Positions 1 to 9,732 of a stretch of DNA of 64,000 bases are shown here, piece by piece; within the stretch, counting starts at the first letter, position 1; each line of letters starts with the position of its first letter. The notes beneath the pieces are model-generated. The model was not told the origin of the DNA. It made no database searches and worked only from the letters and a program-made list of their open reading frames with translations. A program made the translations under genes and the position numbers. Source of the DNA: Liolophura sinensis (taxonomy: Eukaryota > Mollusca > Polyplacophora > Chitonida > Chitonidae); the NCBI RefSeq assembly GCF_032854445.1, contig NW_027017959.1, forward strand, positions 361,001 to 425,000. The letters run 5' to 3'.

Positions 1-944
1 AGCTATGGGACGGTAATTATTTGGATCAGTATGATCCTTACCCGGTTTAGGGACCGGGATAATACACGCCTCCCTTCATGATGGTGGAAAATTACCAGTT
101 ATCCACATTTCATTAAGCAAGTCCAAGAGAGTCTCCAGTGGTTTAGGTGGTAAATGGCTCAGAAGCTTATAATATACGTTATCAGGCCCACAAGCAGTAT
201 CGTGGGCCTTTCTTAATGCAGTTTGAAGTTCCTCGATATCAAAAGGACGATTTTTAATCTTCTAAATTCGTAGAAGAAAAGGGCAATTTAATTTTTTCCT
301 GGTTTTTAATACGTTGAAATTCTTTAGTATAATTCTCAGAAGAAGATTTCTTGGAAATTGTGTCAGCTAATTTATTGGCTATATCAGATGGAGAGATTAT
401 TATATTATCTCCATCGTTTAAGTGCTGGACCTTTGCTTTATTATTTTTGCCCTTAAGTTTTTGAACCATGTTCCATACCTTACGCATGGGTGTTTTTGAC
501 GTAATGCCCGAAACAAAGTTCAGCCAACAAGATCTTCTTTTGGACTTAAAAAATTGACGAGCTTTACCTCTAAAATTACAAATCTATTTTAAATGATTAT
601 CCATAGGACAATGATTAAATCTTCATTCAGCCTTTTTTTGGTCTTTTATGCCTTTACGACAGTCATTGTCGTACCAGGGTTTACTCTTGGATTTTGGATT
701 TGTCGAGGTCTAAAGGATAGTTTTGTCAGCCGCTTCTAAAACAACCTCATTAAATTTTAATATAGGATCATTGAGAGCCCCTGAGGTGATATCAGCCTCA
801 CAAAACATCTCAAATGCGATCCAATCTGCTTTATCAAACTTCCACCTAGCTACAAGTCCTAAAGAATTAGAAGTGATATGCTCTAGGATAATAGGAAAAT
901 GGCCACTACCACAAAGATCGTCATGCACCTTCCAAGAAAAATCA

Positions 945-1211
945 CGGGCCTCCGTGGCTCAGTCGGTTATCACGCTAGCGCAGCGTAATGACCCAGAGGC
1001 CTCTCACCAATGCGGTCGCTGTGAGTTCAAGACCAGATCATGCTGCCTTCCTCTCCGGCCGTACGTGGGAAGGTCTGCCAGCAACCTGCGGATGGTCGTG
1101 GGTTTCCCCCGGGTTCTGCCCGGTTTCCACCCACCATAATGCTGGCCGCCGTCGTATAAGTGAAATACTCTTGAGTACGGCGTAAAACACCAATCCCCCA
1201 AAAAAAAAAAA
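945..1211 (+). mobile_element. tRNA-derived SINE, full length, with target-site duplication
   Basis: The head has an A-box-like TGGCTCAGTCGG and a B-box-like GTGAGTTCAAG, as expected for an RNA polymerase III promoter derived from a tRNA. A conserved central body follows (GGAAGGTCTGCCAGCAACC and GTATAAGTGAAATACTCTTG) and then a C-then-A tail. It is flanked by a perfect 14-bp duplication, TCCAAGAAAAATCA, at 931-944 and 1,212-1,225, which shows insertion by retrotransposition into the LINE. Other copies in the window are at 13,101, 32,195, 36,000, 37,838, 45,065 (minus) and 11,521 (minus). The type resembles SINEs common in molluscs; the named family was not verified. Confidence 0.9.
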
Positions 1212-1446
1212 TCCAAGAAAAATCAAGGAGAAATGATGGATCCGTGATAGTGAGATCGATAGCAGAATAAGCGCCATTACCTTGACGTAAATAGGTATTA
1301 GAACCATCATTGAAATAACACAGTTCTTCGTTAGATAAGAAGTCTTCTACTATCTTGGCATTATCATTTATGTTGTTACTGCCCTATAGGGGGTTATGGG
1401 AATTAAAATCTTCCATAAGTATAAAAGGTTTTGGGCAACTGTTCTT

Positions 1447-1815
1447 TTAAATTATGTAACAGGAATGTTGACAAATGTTGGGGGGAATATACACTGAACA
1501 CAATGTGATTGTTTCAGACAATGAAACACGAACGGCCACAGCCTGAAGCTCCGTATCCAGAACAACAGGGCTGTGAATAATATTGTTATTGACGAAGATA
1601 GAAGAGCCGCCTGCAGCTCGCTCTTCTTCATTTGAGTAAGTACTGTATAATGAGTCATTTTTAAAAGTTGTCCTGTCTTTGTCAGATGTCTTCAAGTGAG
1701 TTTCTTGAAGATACGGGGCAATTGGATTTACTGGTTGAACAAGCTGTGTTATATTAATAAAATTTATCTGAAGACCTCGACAATTCCACTGTATAATTTT
1801 GTCTGAAGAAGACAT
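1447..1815 (-). pseudogene. LINE ORF2, N-terminal endonuclease part
   Basis: This open stretch of about 120 codons begins MSSSDKIIQWNCRGLQ, the first strand of an exonuclease-endonuclease-phosphatase fold, and includes LQETH, whose glutamate is the expected metal ligand. The enzyme nicks target DNA to prime reverse transcription. An upstream in-frame ATG at 1,830 exists, but the ATG at 1,815 overlaps the ORF1 stop as TAATG and is the likelier start. The frame closes at 1,447, after which the family continues on the same strand in other frames, so this copy is inactive. A near-identical copy lies on the + strand at 61,274-61,642. Confidence 0.8.
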
Positions 1816-1906
1816 TATGGAGGAAGGCATATGGGAGATTTTTCTTTATGTTTGGATTTAGGACGACTTTTTTTGGGAGATCGGCTGGAAGATCTCCCTG
1901 GTGCGG
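1815..1906 (-). pseudogene. LINE ORF1, C-terminal tail
   Basis: About 30 codons of open frame rich in Ser, Arg, Pro and Lys (it includes GRSSSRSPKKSRPKSK) end in TAA at 1,817-1,815. The TAA overlaps the ATG of ORF2. It is read as the basic tail of the ORF1 nucleic-acid-binding protein. Upstream the sequence changes abruptly into telomere-like repeats, so most of ORF1 is missing. The assignment rests on position and composition only. Confidence 0.5.
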
Positions 1907-1910
1907 GAGA

Positions 1911-1949
1911 TGTTAGGATTAGGGTTAGGGTTAGTTAGGGTTAGGGTTA
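1911..1949 (+). repeat. Interstitial telomere-like repeats
   Basis: A short run of about six TTAGGG units, including the variants GTTAGGATTAGGG and TTAGTTAGGG, sits directly beside the ORF1 end of the LINE fragment. The TTAGTTAGGG irregularity also occurs several times in the terminal telomere array, so this run is probably of telomeric origin. The inverted copy is at 61,139-61,180. Confidence 0.9.
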
Positions 1950-1954
1950 CAAAG

Positions 1955-2300
1955 AGTCACGAGTTTAAACTCTTCCGCACCAAGTTTATAGATCTTCGCA
2001 CCCAGGTTTACACTCCTTCGCACCAGATTTACATCCATTGTAATTTTGGTGCGAAGATGTGTAAGCAAGGTACCAAGATTTGTAAAGTCGTACGGAGGTT
2101 TGTAAACTGGGTGCGGAGATGTGTAAAGGATGCTAGTATATGTAAACCTGGTGCTTAAGGGATTGCTCCTTGGCTCCAGGTTTACAATCTCTGTACCAAG
2201 GTTACAAGACTAGATATGACCCTAACCGCAGCGTGGCACCAACTTTACACATCTTTGCACAACTTTACACTCCTCCGCACCAAGTTTAGAAGACTGGATT
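1955..2300 (+). repeat. GTGCGAAGATGTGTAA-type minisatellite, partly palindromic
   Basis: Units of about 20 bp alternate in orientation: CTTCGCACCAGATTTACA-type units come first, followed by GGTGCGAAGATGTGTAAG-type units on the same strand, making an imperfect palindrome. No coding capacity is seen. The empty target site of the Harbinger MITE found in the other arm is at 2,245-2,247. Confidence 0.7.
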
Positions 2301-2799
2301 TCTGCGGTTAGGGTGAGCAGGAATGCATGACATGCGCACATGCCAAACATCGGGGGTGTTCTGTAAAAATTAACGAATCTAACGCAAGAGATTCAAATCG
2401 GGAGTTATATTTTTTATTGCAGAATAACGTTGTCCGCGCTTAGATTGGTGTAGATACTAAGTCTGGCCTGGCTACCTTAAAAACTAAATGATGTACGATT
2501 TCTTCAATGTCTAGTAGCTGCTACGTCGAAGTCCTCGAATTAATTGCAAGGGAGACAACTCTGCAGCTGGTTGCTACCTTTATACTAACAAAAGTGGATA
2601 TAACTCGTCAAGTTCCCAAGGTGCAGGTTCTTAGCACAATTAGTGGTCTAATTAACTGTTAAATTTCAGCACGATCGGGCGATAATTAACGGAGCACTTT
2701 ATTTGCGCTCAGGGACCTTGAATTTGCCACCAATAAACCATTAAAATAACTGCAATCAACCACACCATCTACCCCTATCACTTGTGCACCAAGGTCTTC

Positions 2800-2905
2800 A
2801 AGTTGCAAAAACAGAGGTATCCGTCCCAAGGCAGGATTCGATCCAGGCATGGCGCCACCTCTTGTACGTAATATCTACACATGTAGGGATGTATTTTTGC
2901 AACTT
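2800..2905 (+). repeat. Short dispersed repeat with AAGTTGCAAAAA inverted ends, copy 1
   Basis: About 105 bp is bounded by AAGTTGCAAAAA and its inverse. On the minus strand it contains GGATCGAATCC, resembling a tRNA-type B box. Copies are at 9,500-9,602 and 59,548-59,652 (both opposite in orientation to this one). It could be a small MITE or a degenerate SINE piece. Confidence 0.5.
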
Positions 2906-3706
2906 CATGCTTGTCATATACATAGATACATACATACATGCATACATAAATACACACATACATACATCCCCGATTCCCCAAAACGCGAGAGCATATGTCG
3001 CACATCAGCGACACATTACCCGACATTCCCACACCACAAGTCGCACATCGGCCACACATTCCCGACTGCCAAAATACACTACTCCCACACTAGTCACAAA
3101 TTCCCACCATAGTCACCTTTCAACACCCACACTTGCATTATAATCACCTTTCGGTCACAAATCTGACACTTTCCCGTATTCTGCATAGGCGAAAAGGGAT
3201 TGGCAGTTCCACACATTCCCCACATTTCCAGATTCCCGACATACTCACCTTCTAACACACCGTACTCATCATCTGCTCATTTCAGTTCCATAGCACTCCG
3301 TAGGTATCTAGCAGAATTAGTTGTCTACTCACTTGTTAAATTTCAGCACCATTGTACAGTAATTAACGGGATACGGAAGTCAACACGACACCACCCACCT
3401 TTATCCACCCCTGAATATATAGCACTAAATTAGCCGATACTCACCTTCAACTCATTGCAATTCCACCAAACTCACTCAGCTGGTAGAAGCATTCCTTTGG
3501 CACTCACCTGTCAAAATTCAACCAGTTCCATGAGTAACTGAGGCCCTAATCACCGTTCAATCACTCGCCGTCATTCGGCCTATCTCTTAACACAGGATGG
3601 GAGACAACTGTGTTACAGTCGAGGTTATTACAAACTTTAAAAAATCATATAAAATCGTCCTTTTCACTGACGATCTTCATCTTTGGCTATGTGATGGCCT
3701 GAACAC

Positions 3707-4740
3707 TTGGCAGCTGTTCCACGGCATTTTCGCTGATCTTAGAACTATGACCAACTTTTTGGACACCCCATTCCGAATGCACCGCTTAAAGAGAAAAGTA
3801 GAGCACACAAATCAAAGGTCAAAGTCAAGATCTAATGTAGTCATTGGGGTGTTAATTGGTAACTAGGTGCGTGACCTCCACGTACTTCCCATATGATTCT
3901 TTTTAGGTCAAACCGCATAACTTTGATTGTCAACGTCAAGGTCAAATTCAAGGTAAAATTTGACTTCGGATTCGAGAGCGGCCCCTAGGTATTACCCCTA
4001 GGTAGAATCCACTTCCGGTCCGATCCGCCCATTCCAACTGGCTGAAATTCAAGGTTCAAGAAGTGAACAAGGGGTCGTTCTGAAAGGCCACTCCAAACAT
4101 CCAAAATTTTTATTTACCGTCCGATTTGGACCAAATTTGGTACTGAAACCCACGGGGGTCAAGGACCAAACATATTCGAAGGTCAAGATCGGGGGTCTCC
4201 GGGATCAAGGTCAACGACCCCTTTTTATGTACGTGCCTAAGGTTAGAACTAGGGCTCGTGGTGGAAAGGGAAATGCCCTGGAAGATGCCCAAAAAAGTGA
4301 GGTCCTAAGAGGTATTCGAGATCGAGGATGACGAATTTGAGGTCGGATCAGACCTCGACCTTGACCTCTAAAAAGTCAACCAAAATTTTAAATTCCAAGT
4401 TGAAAATCCTGTAAAAAACCTCCGATAGGTCTAGGACCTTGATCTTTTGACATCTGATGACGACGTGATCTGCTCGTTGAAGCGTGACTTTGTTATTGAT
4501 CTGTAACCTCTGACCTACTTTTGAGACTGCCTTTGGAATGTACTAGCTGAAAAGTGGATGGTGTGTCAAAAGTCATTAAAAAGGTAATGGATCGATGCCA
4601 AAATCATGCGGTCATCACATAGCAAAAGGTTAAGGTCATAGGTCAAGAAGGGATTTTTAAAAAAAATTTCGAATTCGAAGTCAAACTTTAACCGCCGTTT
4701 TAGAGGTTAAGATGGAAATTGAGATCAAAACTGACTTCAT
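3707..4740. other. Subtelomeric sequence, AGGTCA-rich, no gene seen
   Basis: There is no convincing coding frame. The stretch is dense in AGGTCA and its complement TGACCT (for example around 3,815, 3,905-3,950, 4,190 and 4,340-4,370), and it leads into the ~297-bp tandem repeat. Short open frames here have no recognisable content. Confidence 0.6.
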
Positions 4741-5650
4741 ATTCGTGACCTCCGACCTCGATTACCCCCTGTATTAAATTTTCAGGTCAATAGGAGAAAA
4801 AAAGTGTTGCACCCAGTTTTTGACCCTTTGTAAACCTTATAGGTGAAAAATAGCGGGAAAATTGTTTGTCTCCGATTGACCTCAAACTTCAATACCATGG
4901 GTAATCGAGGTTGTAGTTCACGAATCCGAGGTCGCTTTTGGACTCCGCCTCCATCTTGACTTTCAAAATAAAGTCTCAAGGATTATACCGTCATTTTGGA
5001 GGTCAAGGTCGAAATCAAAATCAAATCTGACTTCGGATTCTTGACCTCCGACCTCAATTACCCCCTGTATTAAATTCTCAGGTCAATCGGAGAAAAAAAG
5101 TGTTGCACCCATTTTTTGATCCCATGTTAACCTTATAGGTGAAAAATGTCAAGAAAATTTTAAGTCTCCGATTGACCTCAAACTCTAATATCAGCGGTAA
5201 TCGATGTCGTAGATGACGAATCCGAGGACGCTTTTGGACTCCGCCTCCATCTTGACTTTCAAAATGAAGTCTCAAGGATTATACCGTCATTTTGGAGGTC
5301 AAGGTCGAAATCAAAATCAAATCTGACCTCGGATTCTTGACCTCCGACCTCGATTACCCCCTGTATTAAATTTACAGGTTAATCGGCGAAGAAAAATGTT
5401 GCACCCATTTTTTGATCCCAATGTTAACCTTATAGGTGAAAAATGGCAAGAAAATTTTTAGTCTCCGATGGAGGTCAAACTTCAATACCAGAGGAAATCG
5501 TTGTCGTAAATCACGAATCCGAGGTCGCTTTTGAACTCTGCCTCAATTTCGACCTCCAAAATGAAGTCTCAAAGATTTTACCGCCATTTTGGAGGTCAAG
5601 ATCAAAATCAAAGTCGAAGTTGACCTTGGATTCGTAATCTCCGACCTCCA
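4740..5650 (+). repeat. ~297-bp tandem repeat, three clear units
   Basis: Units begin near 4,740, 5,038 and 5,337; the landmark AGGTCAATAGGAG / AGGTCAATCGGAG / AGGTTAATCGGCG recurs at about 4,783, 5,081 and 5,377. Each unit contains GTGTTGCACCCA, CTTATAGGTGAAAAATG and TTTGGAGGTCAAG. More diverged units appear to continue to about 6,390. The similar 65-residue open frames on the minus strand repeat because the DNA repeats; I do not regard them as genes. Confidence 0.85.
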
Positions 5651-6236
5651 TTACCTCTGGTATTAAAGTTTCAGCTCAATCAAAAACAAAAAGTTTCGGA
5701 TTAATTTTTTCGTCAAAAAGGTTTTTCTTCGATTGACCTCATATTTTCATATCAGGGGTAATCGAGGTCAGAGGTCACGAATATGAGATCGGTTTTAACC
5801 TTGGCACTGACCTTGACCTTCAAAATGGCGGTCAAATTTTTTACCTTCACTTTGAACACTTTTAAAGAAATCCCTTATTGTTCTTTGACTTTTTGACACG
5901 TAGTGCTCCAATGATTTTGAAGTCGAACTGTAACCTTTTGTTTAACCTCCAACCTTTAGCCTTGTTTTCAGATAGTGCATTCCGATTGTAAAATCTAAAA
6001 ATAAGTTTAGATGTTAAAGATCAAATTCGGATTCACGATTCAACTTAAAGGTCCCAGGGGCATTAAATATCAAAAAGCCAAGGTCGTGCGTCAGTTAGGG
6101 AGTTTTTGAAACGGAAAGTTGGGGTTAAAATTTTGACCCCCATTTTTGAGGTTAAGACGGAAGTCGAGGTCAAAACCAACCTCGTATTCGTGGCCTCCGA
6201 CCTCGATTACCCTTTGAGTCAAGGGTTAGGGGCCCA
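5438..6236 (+). repeat. Direct-repeat copy A (partner 61,650-62,447)
   Basis: This segment recurs in the same orientation next to the telomere. It ends with GGGTTAGGGGCCCATG at about 6,224-6,239; here the DNA then continues as TTATTAGATAAAG, whereas in the terminal copy telomere repeats follow. The copies match over most of their length, with a replaced patch near 5,700-5,740 versus 61,915-61,945. Confidence 0.9.
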
Positions 6237-6409
6237 TGTTATTAGATAAAGATCAGAAACTCTTTTTCCCTGACTAACCTCAAACCTTAATACCAGAGGT
6301 AATCGAGTTCGTAAATCACGAATCCGAGGTCAGATATAACCTTTACCTCGACCTTGATCTTTAAAATGCGATCTTGAGGGATGGTAACATAAACACAAGA
6401 ATGACAAAT

Positions 6410-7150
6410 AGCTCACCAGCCCTAATATTTTTTAAGTTTTTTATCCAACTTTTAATTATTTGTGAATAAAGTAGATGCTTTGCTCATTCACCATACCAAA
6501 TTTCAAAGATGTGTGTGTAAAATTAAAGGAGTTATTTCTAAATTCAAACGCACATTGTGAGCCGTTGACATTGAAGGCATGGGTTGAGAGATAGATTCCC
6601 CTACCAAATATTTTCTTAAAATTGCTTTATGCAAATTCTGGTTATTTGTGAAAAAATCTACATGCAATCCGGATTCTGCATGCCGATTTTGAATGGTGTG
6701 TGTGTGAAATTAAAGAAATCATATCCAAATCTGATTGCAGATTTGCACCTGTTAACATTGAAATACAGGTATGACACATAGTTTCCCACACCAAATATTT
6801 TCTTAAAATTGCTTCATCCAAATTCTGGTTATTTGTGAATAATCTACATGCATTGCTGATTGAGCATGCCAATTTAGAATGGTGTGTGTGTGAAATTAAA
6901 GGAATGATGTCAAGATCTGAATGCACATTTGCACCCATCAACATTGAAGACATGGCTTGAGAGATAGATTCCCCCCTCCCCCCCCCCTTAAATATTTTCT
7001 TAAAAGTGGTTCATCCAACTTCTGCTTATTTGTGAATAATGTACATGTATTGCTGATTGAGCATGCCAAGTTGGAATGGTGTGTGTTTGTGAAATTAAAG
7101 GAATCATATTCAAATCTGAATGCTGATTTGTATCCGTTAACATTAAAATG
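6410..7150 (+). repeat. ~190-bp tandem repeat, four units
   Basis: The landmark AAATATTTTCTTAAAA recurs at about 6,606, 6,793 and 6,990, and GGTGTGTGTGTGAAATTAAA recurs in each unit; a first, more diverged unit starts near 6,410. A run of C separates the third and fourth landmarks. The array ends exactly where the LINE ORF2 start begins (about 7,152). Confidence 0.85.
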
Positions 7151-7151
7151 C

Positions 7152-8990
7152 AGGTATCCTCTACAGTTCCACTGTAAGATCTTTGTAGTAGACATTATTA
7201 ATATTTATTTATTCATTTTCTTTTTTCTGGACTTCTTATACATCGCTGCCCTACGCTCAGCAAAATCCTCCTGTGACAACGTTATCAACTTCCTCTGCTT
7301 TTTAACCTTGTCAACTTTAGAGTCTCGTCGCAATGTGCGATAATACGACCCCAGGGATGTTGAGACAGGTACCAAGACCTCACCCTTGCCATTGGTATAG
7401 GCAGGCAAGTCTTCAGGTGCATCCATTTCCGAAAGAGATTCCTCCATATTTGATTCTAAACCACCCCTAGACATATCAGATTGTTGAGAGTTTCCCTGAG
7501 GATCAAGGCAATCTGCTATCTCTCTAGTGTCTAACTGTGTCATTGTAGACGGGTCAGGGCTGAACGTGCTACCCCATAAGGACGGGCTCTTACCAAGTGC
7601 ACCTTTGGAGGGCGTCACGCCACTGGATTGAGTCTCCTTAATGCAGGATGGCGTAGTATTCGAAATTTCTGACGATCTAGGGGTGATGAGGTATTCGAGA
7701 TTTGACTCATACTGACAACCCACTCCGGGCTATTTGACGTCTGAGATGCCTCGCAAAGTCTCTGGGGCCCACCTACTACTGGCGATTCGCTTAACTTCCT
7801 GACCTTATTTATAGCATCAATGCGCTTATTTCGAATCTTTTTGCTGGGGGACATGGAGTTAGTGACAACTTGCCACTCCCCAGCTTCCTCGTTGTCAGCA
7901 GCAGAGTTATCCAAAGTCCCTTTATTTTGTTGACTGGAAGGAACAGACTCGCCAGAAACCCCAATTTCCATATCATCACCATGTTCTTCACTATAATTAC
8001 CATCATCATCTCCTCGACCTTCATTCTCATCTTTATTGTCACCTTCAACTTCATAAACATTACTACCTTTATCATCATCATCATTATCATTGCAATCGTT
8101 ATCGTCATTATCGCCATTGTCATTTTCATCGCTCAACGGGCAGTCCTTTTGAAAGTGGCCCGCCTGTTTACACTTGAGGCATTTATCCTGTAAAGGACAG
8201 TCGTCCTTGAAATGTTCTGCGTTATCACTGATGTGACAGGCACGGATCTGACCTCTGTACCACAAAGGAATTCTAAAATTCCCAACCGGAATTGATTGTG
8301 GAATGATCTCGGTCACACCACTCATGTAAATACGGCGCATGCCATTCTCAAGTGACCTATCAAAAAGGTAATGTTCCCGGCTGACGTGATGGACCGTGCC
8401 ATACCGGGACATCAAACCTCGAACAGTGTCATCGGGCACCTCGATCGGACATCGAGATCTAACCAGGAGCCTATGCTCCTCCACATTATATATTGGACAA
8501 TCTACCCCTTTGAATGAGAAGCGGCTAGTCAACAGCTGTTCCTTCACAGTTTGCGTAGCCACTGTAACATTCCAGGCATCTGTAGAGACATTGATTAGTC
8601 TCTTTAAGACATTAGGCCCACTCCCCACTAACTCCTTTAGCCGATTGTATACTTCAACCGGTTGTACACCTCCCTGTATTACAAGCTTAAGGCTTAAGGG
8701 TCTATTTACTCGCCCTGCCCACAACATTGTGGGCCAGGGCGAGAACTACTACCCTAAAGAGAGGACCACAACTATGCGTTTGGAACAGTGTGGATGCTGA
8801 GCGCAAAATAGATACGATATTACAAAGTGGAAATGCACTAAACTATGTACAGGCTATTTACAGAGAGGCTAGTGAATACGTCCTGACTCTAAGAGCGACA
8901 GAACGTAATGTCGCACCACCTTCAGCCTGGGTGACCACTAAACAAAAGCTGAGAGCACAAAGGCTAGTTCCACGGCCAGCCAGGCACTAA
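7152..8990 (-). mobile_element. LINE 5' fragment with ORF1 and truncated ORF2
   Basis: On the minus strand ORF1 (8,727-7,205) is followed after about 10 bp by an ORF2 start at 7,195, whose first residues MSTTKILQWNCRGYL match the start of I-like LINE endonucleases. The match stops at about 7,152, where the ~190-bp tandem array begins, so nearly all of ORF2 is lost. The sequence from 8,728 to about 8,990 is probably its 5' untranslated region. It is a different subfamily from the LINE at 1-1,906. Confidence 0.8.
7205..8727 (-). pseudogene. LINE ORF1, CCHC zinc-knuckle protein, frameshifted
   Basis: The product is a Gag-like nucleic-acid-binding protein of a non-LTR retrotransposon, expected to coat the element RNA. 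The first frame runs from 8,727 for about 370 codons. It has an RRM-like region (residues ~20-150), then a CLKCKQAGHFQKDC knuckle (Cys-Cys-His-Cys) preceded by a degenerate one around ACHISDNAEHFKDDC, then a long Asp/Asn/Glu-rich acidic stretch (~205-265). Near 7,700 the frame shifts and continues for about 170 codons to a Lys/Arg-rich end at 7,205. The acidic stretch produces mirror-image open frames on the + strand at about 7,870-8,190 that are not genes. No other nonsense codon was noticed. Confidence 0.75.
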
Positions 8991-9454
8991 CTCCATTTAC
9001 AACCCCCCTCACCCACTAGCCAAGAGAACAACTAAACTTCGTGCAAGGATGCACGAACCTACAACAAGCAACTTAAACGCTTTTCTTTGTCTGCTCCGCT
9101 AGCCCGGGATTGAATAAACCTCGACCGGGCAGGCTGACCTCGTTCACTGTCCTATGCCTTAACCCGTATAGTCGCTGTAACACAGGACACACGACAACTG
9201 GTGTCCGAGCCAAGCCACGCAGGCCGGCCAAACAGCCACACGAATCTAAGACAAAAATGTGTATAAACTGGTCAAAAATAAGAAATTCTACAACGAAAAG
9301 TATACGAGACTAATCCTCGCAACTCGGTGCAACTGTTGATTGCAAAAGCAACGATAAATTCGCTAAATTTCAGCTGAAATTTAACTGAGACAGACTGAGC
9401 GATCAAACAACACGTCCAACCTCTCTTCAGTCCAGTTCTGACTCCTCGTATGTA
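8991..9454. other. Unassigned sequence
   Basis: I recognise no protein or RNA gene. The left part may still be LINE 5' untranslated sequence. The right end runs into a GTAT/TATG simple repeat. Confidence 0.4.
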
Positions 9455-9730
9455 TTTATTTACGTATGTATGTATGTATGTATGGATATGACAAGCATGA
9501 AGTTGCAAAAATGCATCCCTTCATGTGTAGATATGTAAAAGAGGTGGCGTGATGCCTGGATCGAATCCTGACTTGCGATGGGTACCTCTGTTTTTGCAAC
9601 TTAAAAGATCATGGTGCACAAGTGATAGGGTTAGATGGTGTGCCTGATTGGGTGATTTTAAAGGTTTATAGGTGTCAAGCTGATTGCCCCTGAGCGTAAT
9701 TAAAGAGGTAAAACATAGACACGTCATACC
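9455..9730 (+). repeat. Third copy of part of the inverted-repeat sequence
   Basis: It starts in a TATG simple repeat and matches 59,500-59,760 (same orientation), including the AAGTTGCAAAAA hairpin repeat at 9,500-9,602 and the CAAGTGATAGGG stretch after it. It is more diverged than the two large arms. The Tc1-like element at 9,733 lies immediately beyond it. Confidence 0.7.
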
Positions 9731-9732
9731 TA

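Larger units (their letters stand above)
1..1906 (-). mobile_element. 5' half of an I-like LINE, interrupted by a SINE
   Basis: Read on the minus strand, this holds the tail of ORF1 (1,906-1,815), then ORF2 from the ATG at 1,815 through the apurinic-type endonuclease and the linker towards reverse transcriptase, running off the window at base 1. The endonuclease opens with the IIQWNCRGL motif and a LQETH motif, and near 928 it has a GSGHFPI motif matching the C-terminal SDHxP-type motif. The first 75 bases match 52,523-52,600, where the same family continues into reverse transcriptase. The class (endonuclease, reverse transcriptase, RNase H, CCHC ORF1) fits the I superfamily; the exact clade is not established. 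The reading frame is broken by the SINE at 945-1,211. Confidence 0.85.
1441..3706 (+). repeat. Inverted-repeat arm A (partner 58,747-61,649)
   Basis: This whole segment recurs in inverted orientation near the telomere. It contains the LINE 5' fragment, telomere-like repeats, a GTGCGAAG minisatellite, a short hairpin repeat and unassigned sequence. Scattered substitutions separate the arms, and arm B is longer by one 632-bp MITE. The open frames seen here on both strands are mirrored in the other arm and show no recognisable protein outside the LINE part. Between 2,300 and 2,780 and between 2,910 and 3,706 I see no gene. Confidence 0.9.

Noticed and set aside
945-1211. A tRNA gene, because of A- and B-box-like sequences
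   Set aside because: No cloverleaf or anticodon arm forms; the body, tail and target duplication show a SINE.
2778-3143. Overlapping Cys-rich and His/Tyr-rich open frames on both strands, conserved at 59,310-59,675
   Set aside because: The conservation comes from the duplicated inverted-repeat DNA; the frames arise from ATAC/TATG simple repeats and show no domain.
3597-3866. 89-codon + strand frame with a copy at 58,488-58,856
   Set aside because: Shared only over the inverted-repeat part; the two frames diverge completely beyond the arm border.
4782-5275. Two similar 65-codon minus-strand frames that look like a small gene family
   Set aside because: They repeat because they lie in the ~297-bp tandem satellite; there are no start context, splice or domain features.
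7870-8193. Hydrophobic 107-codon + strand frame rich in Ile, suggesting membrane segments
   Set aside because: It is the mirror of the Asp/Asn/Glu-rich acidic stretch of LINE ORF1 on the other strand.
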